From NCBI RefSeq assembly GCF_014645515.1, contig NZ_BMLW01000018.1, positions 65,346 through 99,232 on the forward strand: 33,887 bases of DNA. The letters are read 5' to 3'. Made by a program: the position numbers and the translations under genes. Source of the stretch: Oceanobacillus neutriphilus. GTDB lineage: Bacteria; Bacillota; Bacilli; Bacillales; Amphibacillaceae. Below are positions 23,423 through 31,840 of the stretch, piece after piece; position 1 is the stretch's first letter, and every line of letters starts with the position of its first letter. The notes under the pieces were generated by a model, which saw only the letters and a list, made by a program, of their open reading frames with translations, ran no database searches and had not been told where the DNA came from.

Positions 23423-23767
23423 CTAATTTCTATAAGAAAAGTCCTTTAACAATGTATCTAAAGGCGTATAAACCTTCTCACGTTTATAATTCCGGCTTAA
23501 ATAGTTGTTGTTAACATCGTTAGCCGATAAATGGTCACGCATAGCCTTTTGACGTCTCGACACCATCTTGCGCCAATGACTAGCTTTATCACTGCCTAAT
23601 TCCTCAGCAACCATGAGGTTCTTCTTGTATTTCACTATTTCACGCTCAATTCGACGTTGAGTGTCTTTTGCCTTTGCGACCTGTTCGTTAAGCTCTTGGT
23701 CATATTCGGGCTGATTATTCGTATTCACACCCGGAATAAATGGCACATGCAAATGATTGCAATTCAC
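23423..23767 (-). CDS. Minor head protein, exon 2 (C-terminal part after the intron)
   Basis: The 115 codons start GTG AAT TGC AAT CAT and read NCNHLHVPFIPGVNTNNQPE. This is the NCxH...PFxPGV motif that ends phage minor capsid protein 2 of SPP1 gp7/Mu F type. A long charged helix follows (AKAKDTQRRIEREIVKYKKN), then a Tyr/Leu-rich end. It has no ribosome site of its own: the bases before it are intron sequence with an in-frame TAG. It is therefore read only after splicing to exon 1. Exon 1 lacks exactly this motif. Confidence 0.85.
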   Translation of the reverse strand: MNCNHLHVPFIPGVNTNNQPEYDQELNEQVAKAKDTQRRIEREIVKYKKNLMVAEELGSDKASHWRKMVSRRQKAMRDHLSANDVNNNYLSRNYKREKVYTPLDTLLKDFSYRN

Positions 23768-24708
23768 CTATATTCTGTTAATCTCCTATCACTAGGAGTG
23801 TCGGACTATATCTTCACGTAATAAAACGTGCGATGCGCTTCGAGTGGTAACTCAACATCCACCCTACTCTACTCACTAAAAAAGCACCCTTAACGGATGC
23901 CTAATCGCTTTCGATAGTCTCTACACTTTTCTCTTGGGAATATTTCCAAACAAATCCACCTGCTGATTTTCGCTTCGGCTTCCCTAGTGCCACTGCGCTT
24001 ATTTGAGCACTACCTATCCCCGTTGCTCTTTCAGCTTCTCTAACACCATCGTAAACAGCGATGAGGTTTCCTTGTTTGTCATATTGCTCGATAGGTTTCT
24101 TAATGGAATCTGTATATTTTTTCAACTGCTTAGACTTCTCAGCTAAATATTCGGGGTCTTTCAATCTTTCTTTCTGCACCAACGAAGAATGTTTAGAGCG
24201 TTTTTTTCGATACTCCTCATTCTTCCATTGCTTTTTATTCCATTCAGTGAAGAACGACCCATGCACTTCTTTTGTGTACTCTCTATCGTGCGTATTATGA
24301 GAAGTACTTACAACGTTATAGCCTTCTTCAACTGTGTTGTATTTATTGATGTAATGCTCTTCTCTTTCGTCCAACTGTTCAGCAGTGGTTTTTTCGATTA
24401 TTTCAAAGACAAAGTTTTCTCTGCCGTATTTATCCATAGCGTGATAAATCGGCAATCTATCTTTGTAAGCCTTTATTCTAGATGGTTTGAAGTGTTCTGT
24501 TTTCCTCTTCATCAACCTAGTGCTTGCCCCGATATACATTTTTCCATTTATTTCATTCGTAATTTTATAAACACCTATCATTTTTAATACCCCCTCAAGA
24601 CTTAGCACGGGATTGCCTTCTAGAGGTTTCCCCGTTAGCTTAATTATACCAAACAATTGTTCTCGTGTCTACAATTTATACCGTATAATTAAACACCCTT
24701 GAGTAATA
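23768..24708 (-). ncRNA. Group I intron (td-like, IA2) interrupting the minor head gene
   Basis: The core resembles the T4 td intron. AACGGGGAAACCTCTAG then AATCCCGTGCTAA (24637-24601) forms P4-P6. After the endonuclease gene come ACTCGAA, a P8 hairpin CACGT...ACGTG (23815-23830), AAGATATAGTCCGAC as P7 (23814-23800) and a P9 hairpin CTCCTA...TAGGAG (23783-23798). TTAATTATAC near the 5' end pairs with GTATAATTAA (24649-24640) as P2. The 3' end is ATATAG before GTG. At the 5' end, exon AACCT can pair with AAGGGT as P1. The exact 5' splice point is unresolved: after CTT (24708) keeps frame with 23767, and after GGGT (24695) keeps frame with 23766. Confidence 0.9.
23901..24581 (-). CDS. GIY-YIG homing endonuclease with NUMOD domain, encoded in the group I intron (226 aa)
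   Basis: The N-terminal GIY-YIG nuclease reads MIGVYKITNEINGKMYIGAS with Arg soon after (STRLMKRKTEH), then REEHYINKYNT near 70. The C-terminal half carries a NUMOD1-like DNA-binding repeat (PIEQYDKQGNLIAVYDGVRE, then ERATGIGSAQISAV). Such enzymes cut intronless alleles of the host gene and spread the intron. The ATG at 24581 has GAGGGGG nine bases upstream and begins exactly at the conserved domain; the longer in-frame start at 24656 runs through intron core bases. It lies in the P6 loop, the same place as I-TevI in td. Confidence 0.9.
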   Translation of the reverse strand: MIGVYKITNEINGKMYIGASTRLMKRKTEHFKPSRIKAYKDRLPIYHAMDKYGRENFVFEIIEKTTAEQLDEREEHYINKYNTVEEGYNVVSTSHNTHDREYTKEVHGSFFTEWNKKQWKNEEYRKKRSKHSSLVQKERLKDPEYLAEKSKQLKKYTDSIKKPIEQYDKQGNLIAVYDGVREAERATGIGSAQISAVALGKPKRKSAGGFVWKYSQEKSVETIESD

Positions 24709-25574
24709 AGGTTCACATCGTTACGTGGCATGAATTGTTTACCACGATGACCGCCTGCTGTTCCATAGTCAGCACCCCAATATGGGTCATATATTGATTT
24801 ATATTCGCTGTCAGCAGGTATTTCACCGGGCAATCTTAAATCCACTACATTCCCCTGGATAATAGAGCATTTCTTCCTTGCACCAGCATGACTTGTAACA
24901 ACCACCGTATGCACATCATACTCTGCCATTCGGTCTTTTCGTAACTTGTCATAGGTATTACCAAGCGTTGACTTTAAAACGGTGCGTGTATAGCCCTCTA
25001 ATGACCATCTATGCCCTCCACGGTCAATCATGCCTGAACCGATACCTTTTTGCGCTAATTCGGTGACGGCTCGTTCTAGTGAATCTTCAAAGCTATATAA
25101 GCCAGAATTGAACATAGCAGATGTACGGTTAAGCGTATCGGTAAATGCCCGTTGTGCTTGCCCTACACCATATGAAGTGGTAATAAGCGTTTGATTAACA
25201 TAATTATCAATCTCACTCCATGACTGGTTGTAATAAGCTCTCATGGTGTTGTCAAGGTTATTCGGCATTGGTTTGGTTTCGTAAGGCATCGCTTTGTCTA
25301 TGTCTTGAACGATATCCTTGCCCGCATTCTCAAACATGGCCTTAATTTGCGTTTCAGCAACACCTGTGACCTTTGATAACTGCTTTGTGACCTCGCTGTT
25401 AAATAAACGTAACTCCTGTAGCTTCTGCGCTTGCCACATGGTAATATCATCAGAGCCACGTTTAAGCCGTCTAATAATGATTCGTATTATCTCGCCTTCA
25501 AGGCTGTTGTAGAGATGTGACATGTTGCTAGACCACAAATCAAGCTGAAAGGGAGTAATTTTAGGTTTGACCAT
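24708..25574 (-). CDS. Minor head protein (minor capsid protein 2/SPP1 gp7-like), exon 1
   Basis: About 289 codons encode the N-terminal bulk of a minor head morphogenesis protein next to the portal gene. Helices IIRIIIRRLKRGSDDITMWQ and IDRGGHRWSLEGYTRTVLKS are characteristic, as is VVVTSHAGARKKCSIIQGNV near 225, which leads into PYWGADYGTAGGHRG. Relatives continue into NCxHxxxPFxPG; here the unspliced frame runs a few codons into the intron and stops at 24669. Exon 2 supplies the missing end. The start (AAAGATGTGATTG ATG) is modest. It follows the PGDYG-type gene by four bases. Confidence 0.85.
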
Positions 25575-25578
25575 TCAA

Positions 25579-25845
25579 TCACATCTTTTCATAGGTACTT
25601 TCGAATATATCGGGCTTACAAGGGTAAAATTCTCCCTTAACACCTTTGATAATGTAATCACTATTAGATACTTTCATGAGTCCTTCAAGTGTTCTGATGA
25701 AGAACTCGCCATTTTGATTCAATTTAACCGAACCATCAAGAGGGTTACTCCAGTCCCCTTTAATAAAATCTATACATTCGGATTTATTATCCTCGTTATA
25801 CTGAATAGCTTCAATTACAACAGGTTTCTTCCGATATTTAACCAT
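25579..25845 (-). CDS. PGDYG-type phage protein (88 aa)
   Basis: This is the widespread small phage protein starting KYRKKPVVIEAIQYN and ending in the block VSNSDYIIKGVKGEFYPCKP followed by DIFESTYE. It is usually annotated as a PGDYG-domain protein of unknown role and is common in Bacillota phages. GAGGAGTGATT precedes the ATG. Its place between portal and minor head genes is unusual and may be a simple insertion of a moron. Confidence 0.8.
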   Translation of the reverse strand: MVKYRKKPVVIEAIQYNEDNKSECIDFIKGDWSNPLDGSVKLNQNGEFFIRTLEGLMKVSNSDYIIKGVKGEFYPCKPDIFESTYEKM

Positions 25846-25849
25846 TTAA

Positions 25850-27391
25850 TCACTCCTCATTACCGAATATTTCCCTCGATGCTCTATCAGATATATTGTG
25901 TGGCTCCATCTCCAGCAGTTCATTTTGAATTTGCTCATACCACTTTTCCGCGATATCCTCCGGTAGCTCAAATACTTTTTCTATAGCCTTTACGGAGGGT
26001 ATAAGACCAAGTGCCTTGGCTTTACCAATATAGTTAAGTTGTTGTGTCTTGTCTTGGAAGATACCATCATCAAAATCAACTCCTATGTTGTCGAATGTAG
26101 GTATTTCACCGTCAAATAGTCCAATTGTTTTGGCTAGTTCCAACGTAGAGACTATTAGCCCTTTAACAAACTTCTCAACTTCATTGACATGGTTATTTCG
26201 TGTGCGATAAGTCAAACTGTTCTCGCTCACAATTTCAGTTGCTGTCTTTACTGATTTACCATCAAATGAAAACGTTCCAACGGATAGCTGCAGTTGCATT
26301 TCAAGTGTTTTAAGCGATTGGTTGATAGCATCAGTGTACTGTTCGGTTCGAATGTCATTAGTAACATCCTTAATAAGGTCAGTTTCACCATCCATTTGCA
26401 AAGATTTATAAACATTGGTATTCGTATCGAATATTTGCACTGGAGGCTTCCCGTCTTCTGTCTCCCTTGTACTAAGCATATAATCGCTAACAAACACAGT
26501 CCGCTGCCCCATCTGCACTTCCCAGTTAAATTGATCCCATGTATCGTTTATTTGCTTAAGAGTAGGCTTACAATTATCTGTGAGTCCTAACCCCAACGGA
26601 CTGTGAGGGTTGATATTGTTAAACCCAGCAGGCTTCAAATAATTAAAGAGTGGACGTGTCAGACCTGCGATTTTCGTCTCTTCTTGCAAATCCGGGTATA
26701 AATCAGAAAGAGGGATGCGTTTGCCAACCTCACCTTTATTATCAGACTTGTATAATTCATTGGTAATGACATATATATCTTTATCCCACTCATGAAACTC
26801 TAATAGAGTGTAAAACACTTCCTTACCGCCTTTTATTTCAGTGGTTACCGACTTCATCACACCTTCTGCAATCCCATTTGAGCTGGTTCGCAACGGATAA
26901 AAAGCGTTCGCTAGTGCCCATGAGTACTCAATTTCACCTGTCTCAGCATTTGCGTATGGCCTTACTGTCAGCCCGCCAGTAGCAAACATAGGGTCAAGGT
27001 ATCTCATGAAGTTCTTTTTGAAATCATTATGTTCAAAAGCATGTTTAATAAAATCATCAGCCGATTTGAATGTATTGGTCTTGTTATCTTCTGATTCATC
27101 GGATATGGATATATCACACTGTTCATTGAATACAAGCCCAGATAGCAATTCAGACGTCAATTTGACCATATTCAATGTCATGTAATCACGTTTCTGTTTT
27201 TGCCCATATGAGTTATAATACTCGACTTTCGGATAACTGCCTTTATATTCTCTGAAATCACGTTCAATACGCTCTAATTCAGCTGGGTCAATGTTTATTT
27301 TCTCATGATCGTTTATCGTCTGTAATGTCTGTCCACTCAATGCATAACCTCCTCTCTTGAACAAGTTTTTAATACGGTCAATAACATTCAA
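25850..27391 (-). CDS. Portal protein, SPP1 gp6-like (513 aa)
   Basis: The length and sequence fit SPP1 gp6-type portals: a start IDRIKNLFKRGGYALSG, TLNMVKLTSELLSGLVFNEQ near 75, NPHSPLGLGLTDN near residue 265 and QLQLSVGTFSFDG near 370. The portal forms the DNA channel at one capsid vertex and docks terminase and connector. It starts with TTG, preceded by GGGGGTGATAGC. The order terminase, portal, minor head, scaffold, capsid is standard. Confidence 0.9.
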   Translation of the reverse strand: MNVIDRIKNLFKRGGYALSGQTLQTINDHEKINIDPAELERIERDFREYKGSYPKVEYYNSYGQKQKRDYMTLNMVKLTSELLSGLVFNEQCDISISDESEDNKTNTFKSADDFIKHAFEHNDFKKNFMRYLDPMFATGGLTVRPYANAETGEIEYSWALANAFYPLRTSSNGIAEGVMKSVTTEIKGGKEVFYTLLEFHEWDKDIYVITNELYKSDNKGEVGKRIPLSDLYPDLQEETKIAGLTRPLFNYLKPAGFNNINPHSPLGLGLTDNCKPTLKQINDTWDQFNWEVQMGQRTVFVSDYMLSTRETEDGKPPVQIFDTNTNVYKSLQMDGETDLIKDVTNDIRTEQYTDAINQSLKTLEMQLQLSVGTFSFDGKSVKTATEIVSENSLTYRTRNNHVNEVEKFVKGLIVSTLELAKTIGLFDGEIPTFDNIGVDFDDGIFQDKTQQLNYIGKAKALGLIPSVKAIEKVFELPEDIAEKWYEQIQNELLEMEPHNISDRASREIFGNEE

Positions 27392-27430
27392 GCTATCACC
27401 CCCTAATCTATCTCAGAAATTCACTTCGGA

Positions 27431-27640
27431 TCATTTGATGTATTCACAAAAATCCGCCTTGGTCATTCCGGTAATCTCTTTGTACGCCTCATCCATTGTT
27501 ACAGTATCTGAATGGAGTCTGACACCATTAAATACACCGTATGCCAACTCACCTTTATCTTTGTGTTCCAACAACTGATTTACAGCACTTTCTATCGTAT
27601 CTCCTGGTGTAAAATCAACCTTCGAATAAACTTTAGCCAT
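27431..27640 (-). CDS. Small unknown phage protein between terminase and portal (69 aa)
   Basis: No family is recognised. It contains a helix IESAVNQLLEHKDKG, a beta pair YGVFNGVRLHSDTVT and a final helix DEAYKEITGMTKADFCEY. The pattern could be a small regulator or a structural accessory. GAGGAGTGAATATTAC precedes the ATG. It is co-directional, with short gaps to the large terminase and portal genes. Confidence 0.6.
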   Translation of the reverse strand: MAKVYSKVDFTPGDTIESAVNQLLEHKDKGELAYGVFNGVRLHSDTVTMDEAYKEITGMTKADFCEYIK

Positions 27641-27668
27641 GTAATATTCACTCCTCCACCTTTTTCAA

Positions 27669-29018
27669 TTACACTTTCAATCGCAAGTCTCTTGCGTTCG
27701 ACACGCACATATATTGGAATTCGTCGACAGTATGGTCATCCTCTTTAACTACCTGAGGATTATCACTGTTCTGTGTGCCCTCAATCCACATGTACTTTTT
27801 GTGCTCTTCAATGAATATATCGTTGCTATCACAATGTTTTAATCCAGTAGGCAATGGATTTTCAAGATAATAAAAACGACCTTGTGCAAGAAGGTCGTGT
27901 ACGTAATCCACCATATCTACTTTTTTAAGCTTATTAACAGGTTTCCAGTGCTGTCCGTGGTCTTTATAGTATTGATTCCTTAAAGCCCCCTCAGCGCTAT
28001 CAATAGTACGTTTCTTAATTCTTGCACCTTTATACGGCGCTTGAGTTGCTGTAGCCTTAATAAATTCATATATATCCTTGGATAAATCACTAGGAGCCTT
28101 TTTATTAGCTTGACCAGCTGGACTATAGTAATAACCATTCAACCGAATCACTTTACCCTTAGCAGTCAGTCCATAGCACCCACAGGACGTAGCAGAAACG
28201 CTGTGTCCTGTGTCCATTGAGTAAAATAGATATATAACTCTATCATCACTAGGAAGCTCGCTCATAGACTTAAATAAGCTCATATTGTATACGTTGGTAC
28301 CTAAGCCAACCGGTTCACCAAGATAGAGGTAACGATAATAGTCATAGTCGTTATTTTTGATACGCTCTATATCTTGCAGCATCTGTGCAGTAACGAATCC
28401 CAATTCATCATTCTTATAGCTGGAATCGTGAACTAACCAACCTTTTTCACCAGTCATGCTGTTTGACCATTCGTTAATCCAACTGTATGGATTTCTTGGA
28501 GGGTTGTAACTCCAAAAGAACCGAACCATGTCAGCATCATCATGTTTTTGCCTCATGAACGTTGTATTGGTTTGGTCAAATTCTTCATTGCTACCAAACT
28601 CTGCAGCTTCCTCGTACCATACAGCTATTAAATCACCAATATCGTTTGATTTGAGCTTCTGGAAGTCATCAGAACCATAAAAGTAAAAGGTTGATCCAGT
28701 CGCTTTATGAACCAATTTAAATGGAGCTACAGTCGACTTAAACTCGCCTAGTATTCCAAACTTTTCAAGTGCCCATTGAATCTTCAGAAAGACTGAATCA
28801 CGTATTGTACTGGCAACTTTACGAATGACTACTACATTTGCCTTTTTGCCCATCGTAATATAAAGCAGCATCATAAATACGAGTTTTAGAGCAATGACAG
28901 AAGACTTAAACGAGTTACGGCCACCTCTTAAGATGTTATACGGCTTATCTGTTGTCCAAACAGGCTTAAAGTGAGGATTGATCTCTTTTTGTATGTTGAC
29001 TGTTACTTGTTTAGCCAT
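27669..29018 (-). CDS. terL: Terminase large subunit, PBSX type (449 aa)
   Basis: This is the packaging motor ATPase and nuclease. Residues 32-39 (GGRNSFKS) are the Walker A; the usual Gly before Lys is Phe, a variant I believe occurs in some PBSX-like terminases. Walker B is LIAVWYEE (130-137), and SYNPPRNP near 170 is the coupling motif. Nuclease acidic residues are Asp269 (SMDTGHS), Asp340 (TIDSAEG) and the Asp/Glu of TVDEFQY near 435. Length is normal. The ATG at 29018 lies in the overlap with the small subunit gene (GGTGATGGCTAA); the longer in-frame start at 29039 would overlap more. Confidence 0.9.
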   Translation of the reverse strand: MAKQVTVNIQKEINPHFKPVWTTDKPYNILRGGRNSFKSSVIALKLVFMMLLYITMGKKANVVVIRKVASTIRDSVFLKIQWALEKFGILGEFKSTVAPFKLVHKATGSTFYFYGSDDFQKLKSNDIGDLIAVWYEEAAEFGSNEEFDQTNTTFMRQKHDDADMVRFFWSYNPPRNPYSWINEWSNSMTGEKGWLVHDSSYKNDELGFVTAQMLQDIERIKNNDYDYYRYLYLGEPVGLGTNVYNMSLFKSMSELPSDDRVIYLFYSMDTGHSVSATSCGCYGLTAKGKVIRLNGYYYSPAGQANKKAPSDLSKDIYEFIKATATQAPYKGARIKKRTIDSAEGALRNQYYKDHGQHWKPVNKLKKVDMVDYVHDLLAQGRFYYLENPLPTGLKHCDSNDIFIEEHKKYMWIEGTQNSDNPQVVKEDDHTVDEFQYMCVSNARDLRLKV

Positions 29019-29754
29019 CACCATTCCCCCACGCATCAATGATATTAATTACTGGTGGGTCGTTGCCTTCATCTTCTTTCGCTATTTTCTTTGTTTCGGC
29101 TTTATTCCTATCAATATTGGATTGCATTGCATCTAGTCTTAATCGACGTTCGTCAAACTCATCTGTGATATCCAGGAATTGCTTAACTAAATTACGATAT
29201 TCAGCCATCGCTCTTGATTGTGCATTTATATATGATTCAAAGCGTTCATGAGCATATATAACTTTATAGGTTGTACTATCACCCTGGAAGCTTTTTTTAC
29301 TCTCTCCTGATATCTCTCTCAAATGGTCATGTTCATCTTCAACCCTCATTATTTTCTGTAATCGAATAATAGCCGAAAACTTAATTTCAATCTGCATCCA
29401 TATCTGATCAGCAATTGTCATGTCCTGCATACTATCGATAATTTCCTGCTGTTCAGGGTGAATGTACTTAGCGAACAAACCATGAGTAACTGCACTTGTG
29501 TTGCGTTTTGCAAACTTAGGTATTGGATTAGGGTTCCCTCTATTTCCTACTGCATTTTTATTACCTTTAGGTGCACCTTTTTTGGGTTGCATCCTTTTTG
29601 CTTCGGTTGCATCCTTTTTAGTTGCACCTCTCGACCACTTTTCCCTACTCTTTCTGCTTTTCAAAGTACCCAATTTCACATTATGCTTTGCAGCCAAATC
29701 CTTTAATGTGATTTTGCTATTCTCATATTCTTTTCTAATTTCATCCCAATTCAT
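29011..29754 (-). CDS. terS: Terminase small subunit (247 aa)
   Basis: The N-terminus is the DNA-recognition helix-turn-helix of YqaS/PBSX-type small subunits: EIRKEYENSKITLKDLAAKH, then KLGTLKSRKSREKW. Next is a Lys/Gly/Asn-rich linker (GAPKGNKNAVGNRGNPNP), then HGLFAKYIHPEQ and long helices for oligomerisation. It binds pac/cos sites and loads the large subunit. The ATG at 29754 follows GGTGA by seven bases and is preferred over the GTG at 29775. Its stop overlaps the start of terL. Confidence 0.85.
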   Translation of the reverse strand: MNWDEIRKEYENSKITLKDLAAKHNVKLGTLKSRKSREKWSRGATKKDATEAKRMQPKKGAPKGNKNAVGNRGNPNPIPKFAKRNTSAVTHGLFAKYIHPEQQEIIDSMQDMTIADQIWMQIEIKFSAIIRLQKIMRVEDEHDHLREISGESKKSFQGDSTTYKVIYAHERFESYINAQSRAMAEYRNLVKQFLDITDEFDERRLRLDAMQSNIDRNKAETKKIAKEDEGNDPPVINIIDAWGNGDG

Positions 29755-29775
29755 TACATACTCACCAACTCCCAC

Positions 29776-29840
29776 TACATAATATTTATAGTGCTTAATC
29801 TTAATAGACCTTACGGTCTTTATATATAATTACAAATCTT
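29776..29840 (-). promoter_or_regulatory. AT-rich leader before terS, possible late promoter
   Basis: Between the regulator stop and terS is an AT-rich stretch with a small GACC-GTAA-GGTC hairpin and, on the minus strand, ACTATAAATATTATG near terS. The TATAAAT could be a -10, but no good -35 is seen. The location after the late regulator gene is the usual place for the late operon promoter. Confidence 0.3.
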
Positions 29841-30401
29841 TTAAAGTGCTCTATCTACAAAATAACCTCTCTCATCCTCAATATGGTTTTGCATGACACT
29901 TGCATGACAAAGAGCGTTTTCCACTTTTTTCTTAGCCCTCTCAACGTACTTTTGAACACTGCTTCGACTGACATTCAATTCCCGGTGAATCTCCGCATAC
30001 GACATCCCTTGTGCTTGGTGTAACAAGAAACACTGCCTTTCCCGATGAGATAATAGCATTAAAATGTCCATAATTTTCTTGCGTTCATCCTGCGATAAAA
30101 CTTTTTCTTCAGTCCCAATATCTAAAGATGGAAATAAATCCACATCTACCAATGCTCGACGCTGATAAGCCGAACGTTTATCAATTCCACGCATGTTTCC
30201 AGGACGACGGCCGGTTTTCATCCAATCGATAGAAAATGACATATCATTGATCATGCTATTGATTTGTTTTTTATCCTGCTTATCTTTTAAATCCTCCATA
30301 TTCAATTCATCGCCCATTTTACGTAATTCAGCACGCCCATCCTCATACTGCATAAGCAATTCATCCGCCCAATTCTCAATCTGTTCGCTTGTCATATTCA
30401 T
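29841..30401 (-). CDS. ArpU/sigma-70 region 4-like late transcription regulator (186 aa)
   Basis: The C-terminal 90 residues are a sigma region 4 type helix-turn-helix: LLSHRERQCFLLHQAQGMSY, then AEIHRELNVSRSSVQKYVER. The N-terminal part is helical with IDWMKTGRRPGNMRGIDKRS, a stretch typical of ArpU-like phage regulators. Such proteins switch on the packaging and structural operon that starts just downstream at terS. ATG at 30401 follows GGGGAG; a TTG at 30419 is possible but sits inside the T tract of the upstream terminator. The 65-base gap to terS may hold the late promoter. Confidence 0.8.
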   Translation of the reverse strand: MNMTSEQIENWADELLMQYEDGRAELRKMGDELNMEDLKDKQDKKQINSMINDMSFSIDWMKTGRRPGNMRGIDKRSAYQRRALVDVDLFPSLDIGTEEKVLSQDERKKIMDILMLLSHRERQCFLLHQAQGMSYAEIHRELNVSRSSVQKYVERAKKKVENALCHASVMQNHIEDERGYFVDRAL

Positions 30402-30421
30402 TTCACCGACTCCCCTCAAAT

Positions 30422-30466
30422 AAAAAAGGATAACGCAAAGAGTCCCTCAACTCTCTACGCCATCCT
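30422..30466 (-). terminator. Strong terminator between early/middle genes and the late regulator
   Basis: On the minus strand, AGGATGGCGTAGAGAGT pairs with GACTCTTTGCGTTATCCT around TGAGG with few mismatches, followed by TTTTTT. It lies after the 65-codon gene and just before the ArpU-like gene start, so it should limit read-through into the late genes. Confidence 0.9.
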
Positions 30467-30497
30467 CGATTGTTTCGATAGATTGCTTGTTATTTAA

Positions 30498-30695
30498 TTA
30501 AAAATCATATTTAGCCCAATAATTAAACAAATCCTTATGATTCATCACAACGTTTCCATCAGGATCTATTAACTCATACATTGCTAATTCACCCATTTCA
30601 GATTGGTATACTCCAAAACTCAAAGCATCTTCTTTTGAATCAGCTTCATATTCTTCACGGATGGAGTAGCGATAATATACTAACTTCCACACCAT
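30498..30695 (-). CDS. Small unknown phage protein (65 aa)
   Basis: It starts MVWKLVYYRYSIREEYEADS and includes EDALSFGVYQSEMG and an acidic DPDGNVV turn. It looks like a small alpha-beta phage protein of unknown role; the first strand and the A-S-K-E-DAL helix fit a compact fold. AGGAGGTTAT precedes ATG. It is the last gene before the strong terminator. Confidence 0.65.
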   Translation of the reverse strand: MVWKLVYYRYSIREEYEADSKEDALSFGVYQSEMGELAMYELIDPDGNVVMNHKDLFNYWAKYDF

Positions 30696-30703
30696 ATAAC
30701 CTC

Positions 30704-30871
30704 CTATTTCACCGTATAACGGATTTCCTCGTTACAAATCTTTCCGTCATTCCAGTTAATAATCTGTTTCCCGAACCCACTGTCCGGCTTAGGATATTCT
30801 TTTAATTTACCGCCTTTAACCACTAACACTTTGTCCTCAGATAAATTGATTTCTATTTTGCTTGTTTCCAT
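30704..30871 (-). CDS. XtrA/YqaO-like phage protein (55 aa)
   Basis: The short frame reads METSKIEINLSEDKVLVVKG, then a P-K-P-D-S-G-F-G stretch and QIINWNDGKICNEEIRYTVK. This matches the small XtrA/YqaO type of PBSX/skin phages: a beta start, a PxxGFG turn and a WxxGK end. GTGAGGGATTAC gives a good ribosome site. Role unknown in the family; it usually lies just before the late regulator, as here. Confidence 0.7.
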   Translation of the reverse strand: METSKIEINLSEDKVLVVKGGKLKEYPKPDSGFGKQIINWNDGKICNEEIRYTVK

Positions 30872-30879
30872 GTAATCCC

Positions 30880-31101
30880 TCACTTACTTCTTAATTTCTT
30901 GATGTATTTACGCCTCTTTTTTTCTTCTAAATACATCACCAGTAATGCAATCAAAAATACTATTGCTGACAGTGAAAAACCTATCCAAACAGGTGACAGC
31001 ACCCACCACCATGACCAATCAATTCTGCTTGTTAATTTTAATCCAATAAATAATATGGTTAACAAACTAACAAAACTGATTCCTCCGCCTGATTTTTCCA
31101 T
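30880..31101 (-). CDS. Small two-helix membrane protein (73 aa)
   Basis: It starts MEKSGGGISFVSLLTILFIG, then WSWWWVLSPVWIGFSLSAIV, a third apolar stretch and a Lys/Arg tail. This is the small phage membrane protein often annotated as transmembrane Fragile-X-F type (a database name, not a function). The ATG at 31101 overlaps the recU stop (TGATG) and has GGAGG upstream. The basic end should face the cytoplasm. Superinfection exclusion is a guess only. Confidence 0.75.
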   Translation of the reverse strand: MEKSGGGISFVSLLTILFIGLKLTSRIDWSWWWVLSPVWIGFSLSAIVFLIALLVMYLEEKKRRKYIKKLRSK

Positions 31102-31637
31102 CACTTAACACCTCCCAATGCTCTATTCATCTCTTTATCAATCGTCCCCAAGTAATCCAACGGAACGCCTCTCTCAGTCTTAATCACATCCACATTCAAT
31201 ACAAACCACTCATATGGGATGCTTTTCCTACCTCCTTGAGATTGACCCTCCCACCACTCAATAAACTTGTCTATCGGCATCAAATATGCCTCTTGGTGCT
31301 TCTCAAAATAGACAATGAAGAATGATATGCCGCCTTGGTCTTGATGTCGGGTTAAATAATCTACCTGATGTTGCTCGACATTCGATAAAGGAAATCGTGT
31401 ACGCTCTTTTGTGTTCTTGGCATCAAATGCGATTGGCCGGCCGTGACTCACTCCGACAAAATCAACGGTACCTTTCTTTTGCGGGAATGCTTTGGTTACC
31501 CTGCCATTTTTCTTGTTGTAGCTAACACTCCATGGCGTGGGAACTTTATCAATAAGAGCAATGCCTTTGTTCTTGTACACCTTATTGGAATACTCAATCA
31601 TATTTTCTAATGCCATTCCACGCTTACCTTGGCTCAA
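31101..31637 (-). CDS. recU: RecU-like Holliday junction resolvase (178 aa)
   Basis: It contains the RecU signature: RGMALENMIEYSNKVYKNKG at the start, ALIDKVPTPW, then catalytic TVDFVGV with Asp59 and AFDAKNT with Asp and Lys near 73-75, RFPL, and GGISFFIVYF. RecU resolves four-way junctions during phage recombination and replication. The start is TTG with AAAGGAG upstream, overlapping the stop of the preceding gene. Length is close to that of host RecU (about 200). Confidence 0.9.
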   Translation of the reverse strand: MSQGKRGMALENMIEYSNKVYKNKGIALIDKVPTPWSVSYNKKNGRVTKAFPQKKGTVDFVGVSHGRPIAFDAKNTKERTRFPLSNVEQHQVDYLTRHQDQGGISFFIVYFEKHQEAYLMPIDKFIEWWEGQSQGGRKSIPYEWFVLNVDVIKTERGVPLDYLGTIDKEMNRALGGVK

Positions 31638-31840
31638 TTTACCTTCTCCTTTACATATACGGCTTCGTAGTAAGTTTCTTCAATCGTCCTAAGATATCTG
31701 CCTCGCTTGTTATAAATCTTCTCAATCACCCTTACTGGCTTGATTGGCTTCACACATTCGAACCCGGACTTTTCCTTGTCGATGCACAATACCAGGCATT
31801 TGTATTTATCGGTATGCCTAACCCTGCTAATAGCCCGCAT
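31634..31840 (-). CDS. Small basic unknown phage protein (68 aa)
   Basis: It reads MRAISRVRHTDKYKCLVLCI and later KPVRVIEKIYNKRGRYLRTI. It is basic and beta-rich with three Cys. No family is recognised. It overlaps the FbpA-like gene by 14 bases and the recU start by four, so it belongs to one coupled unit. A nucleic-acid-binding role fits the charge but is not shown. Confidence 0.6.
   Translation of the reverse strand: MRAISRVRHTDKYKCLVLCIDKEKSGFECVKPIKPVRVIEKIYNKRGRYLRTIEETYYEAVYVKEKVN

Noticed and set aside
24582..24656. Longer start for the GIY-YIG gene
   Set aside because: It would translate the group I core; the GAGGGGG ribosome site and the conserved domain both begin at the inner ATG.
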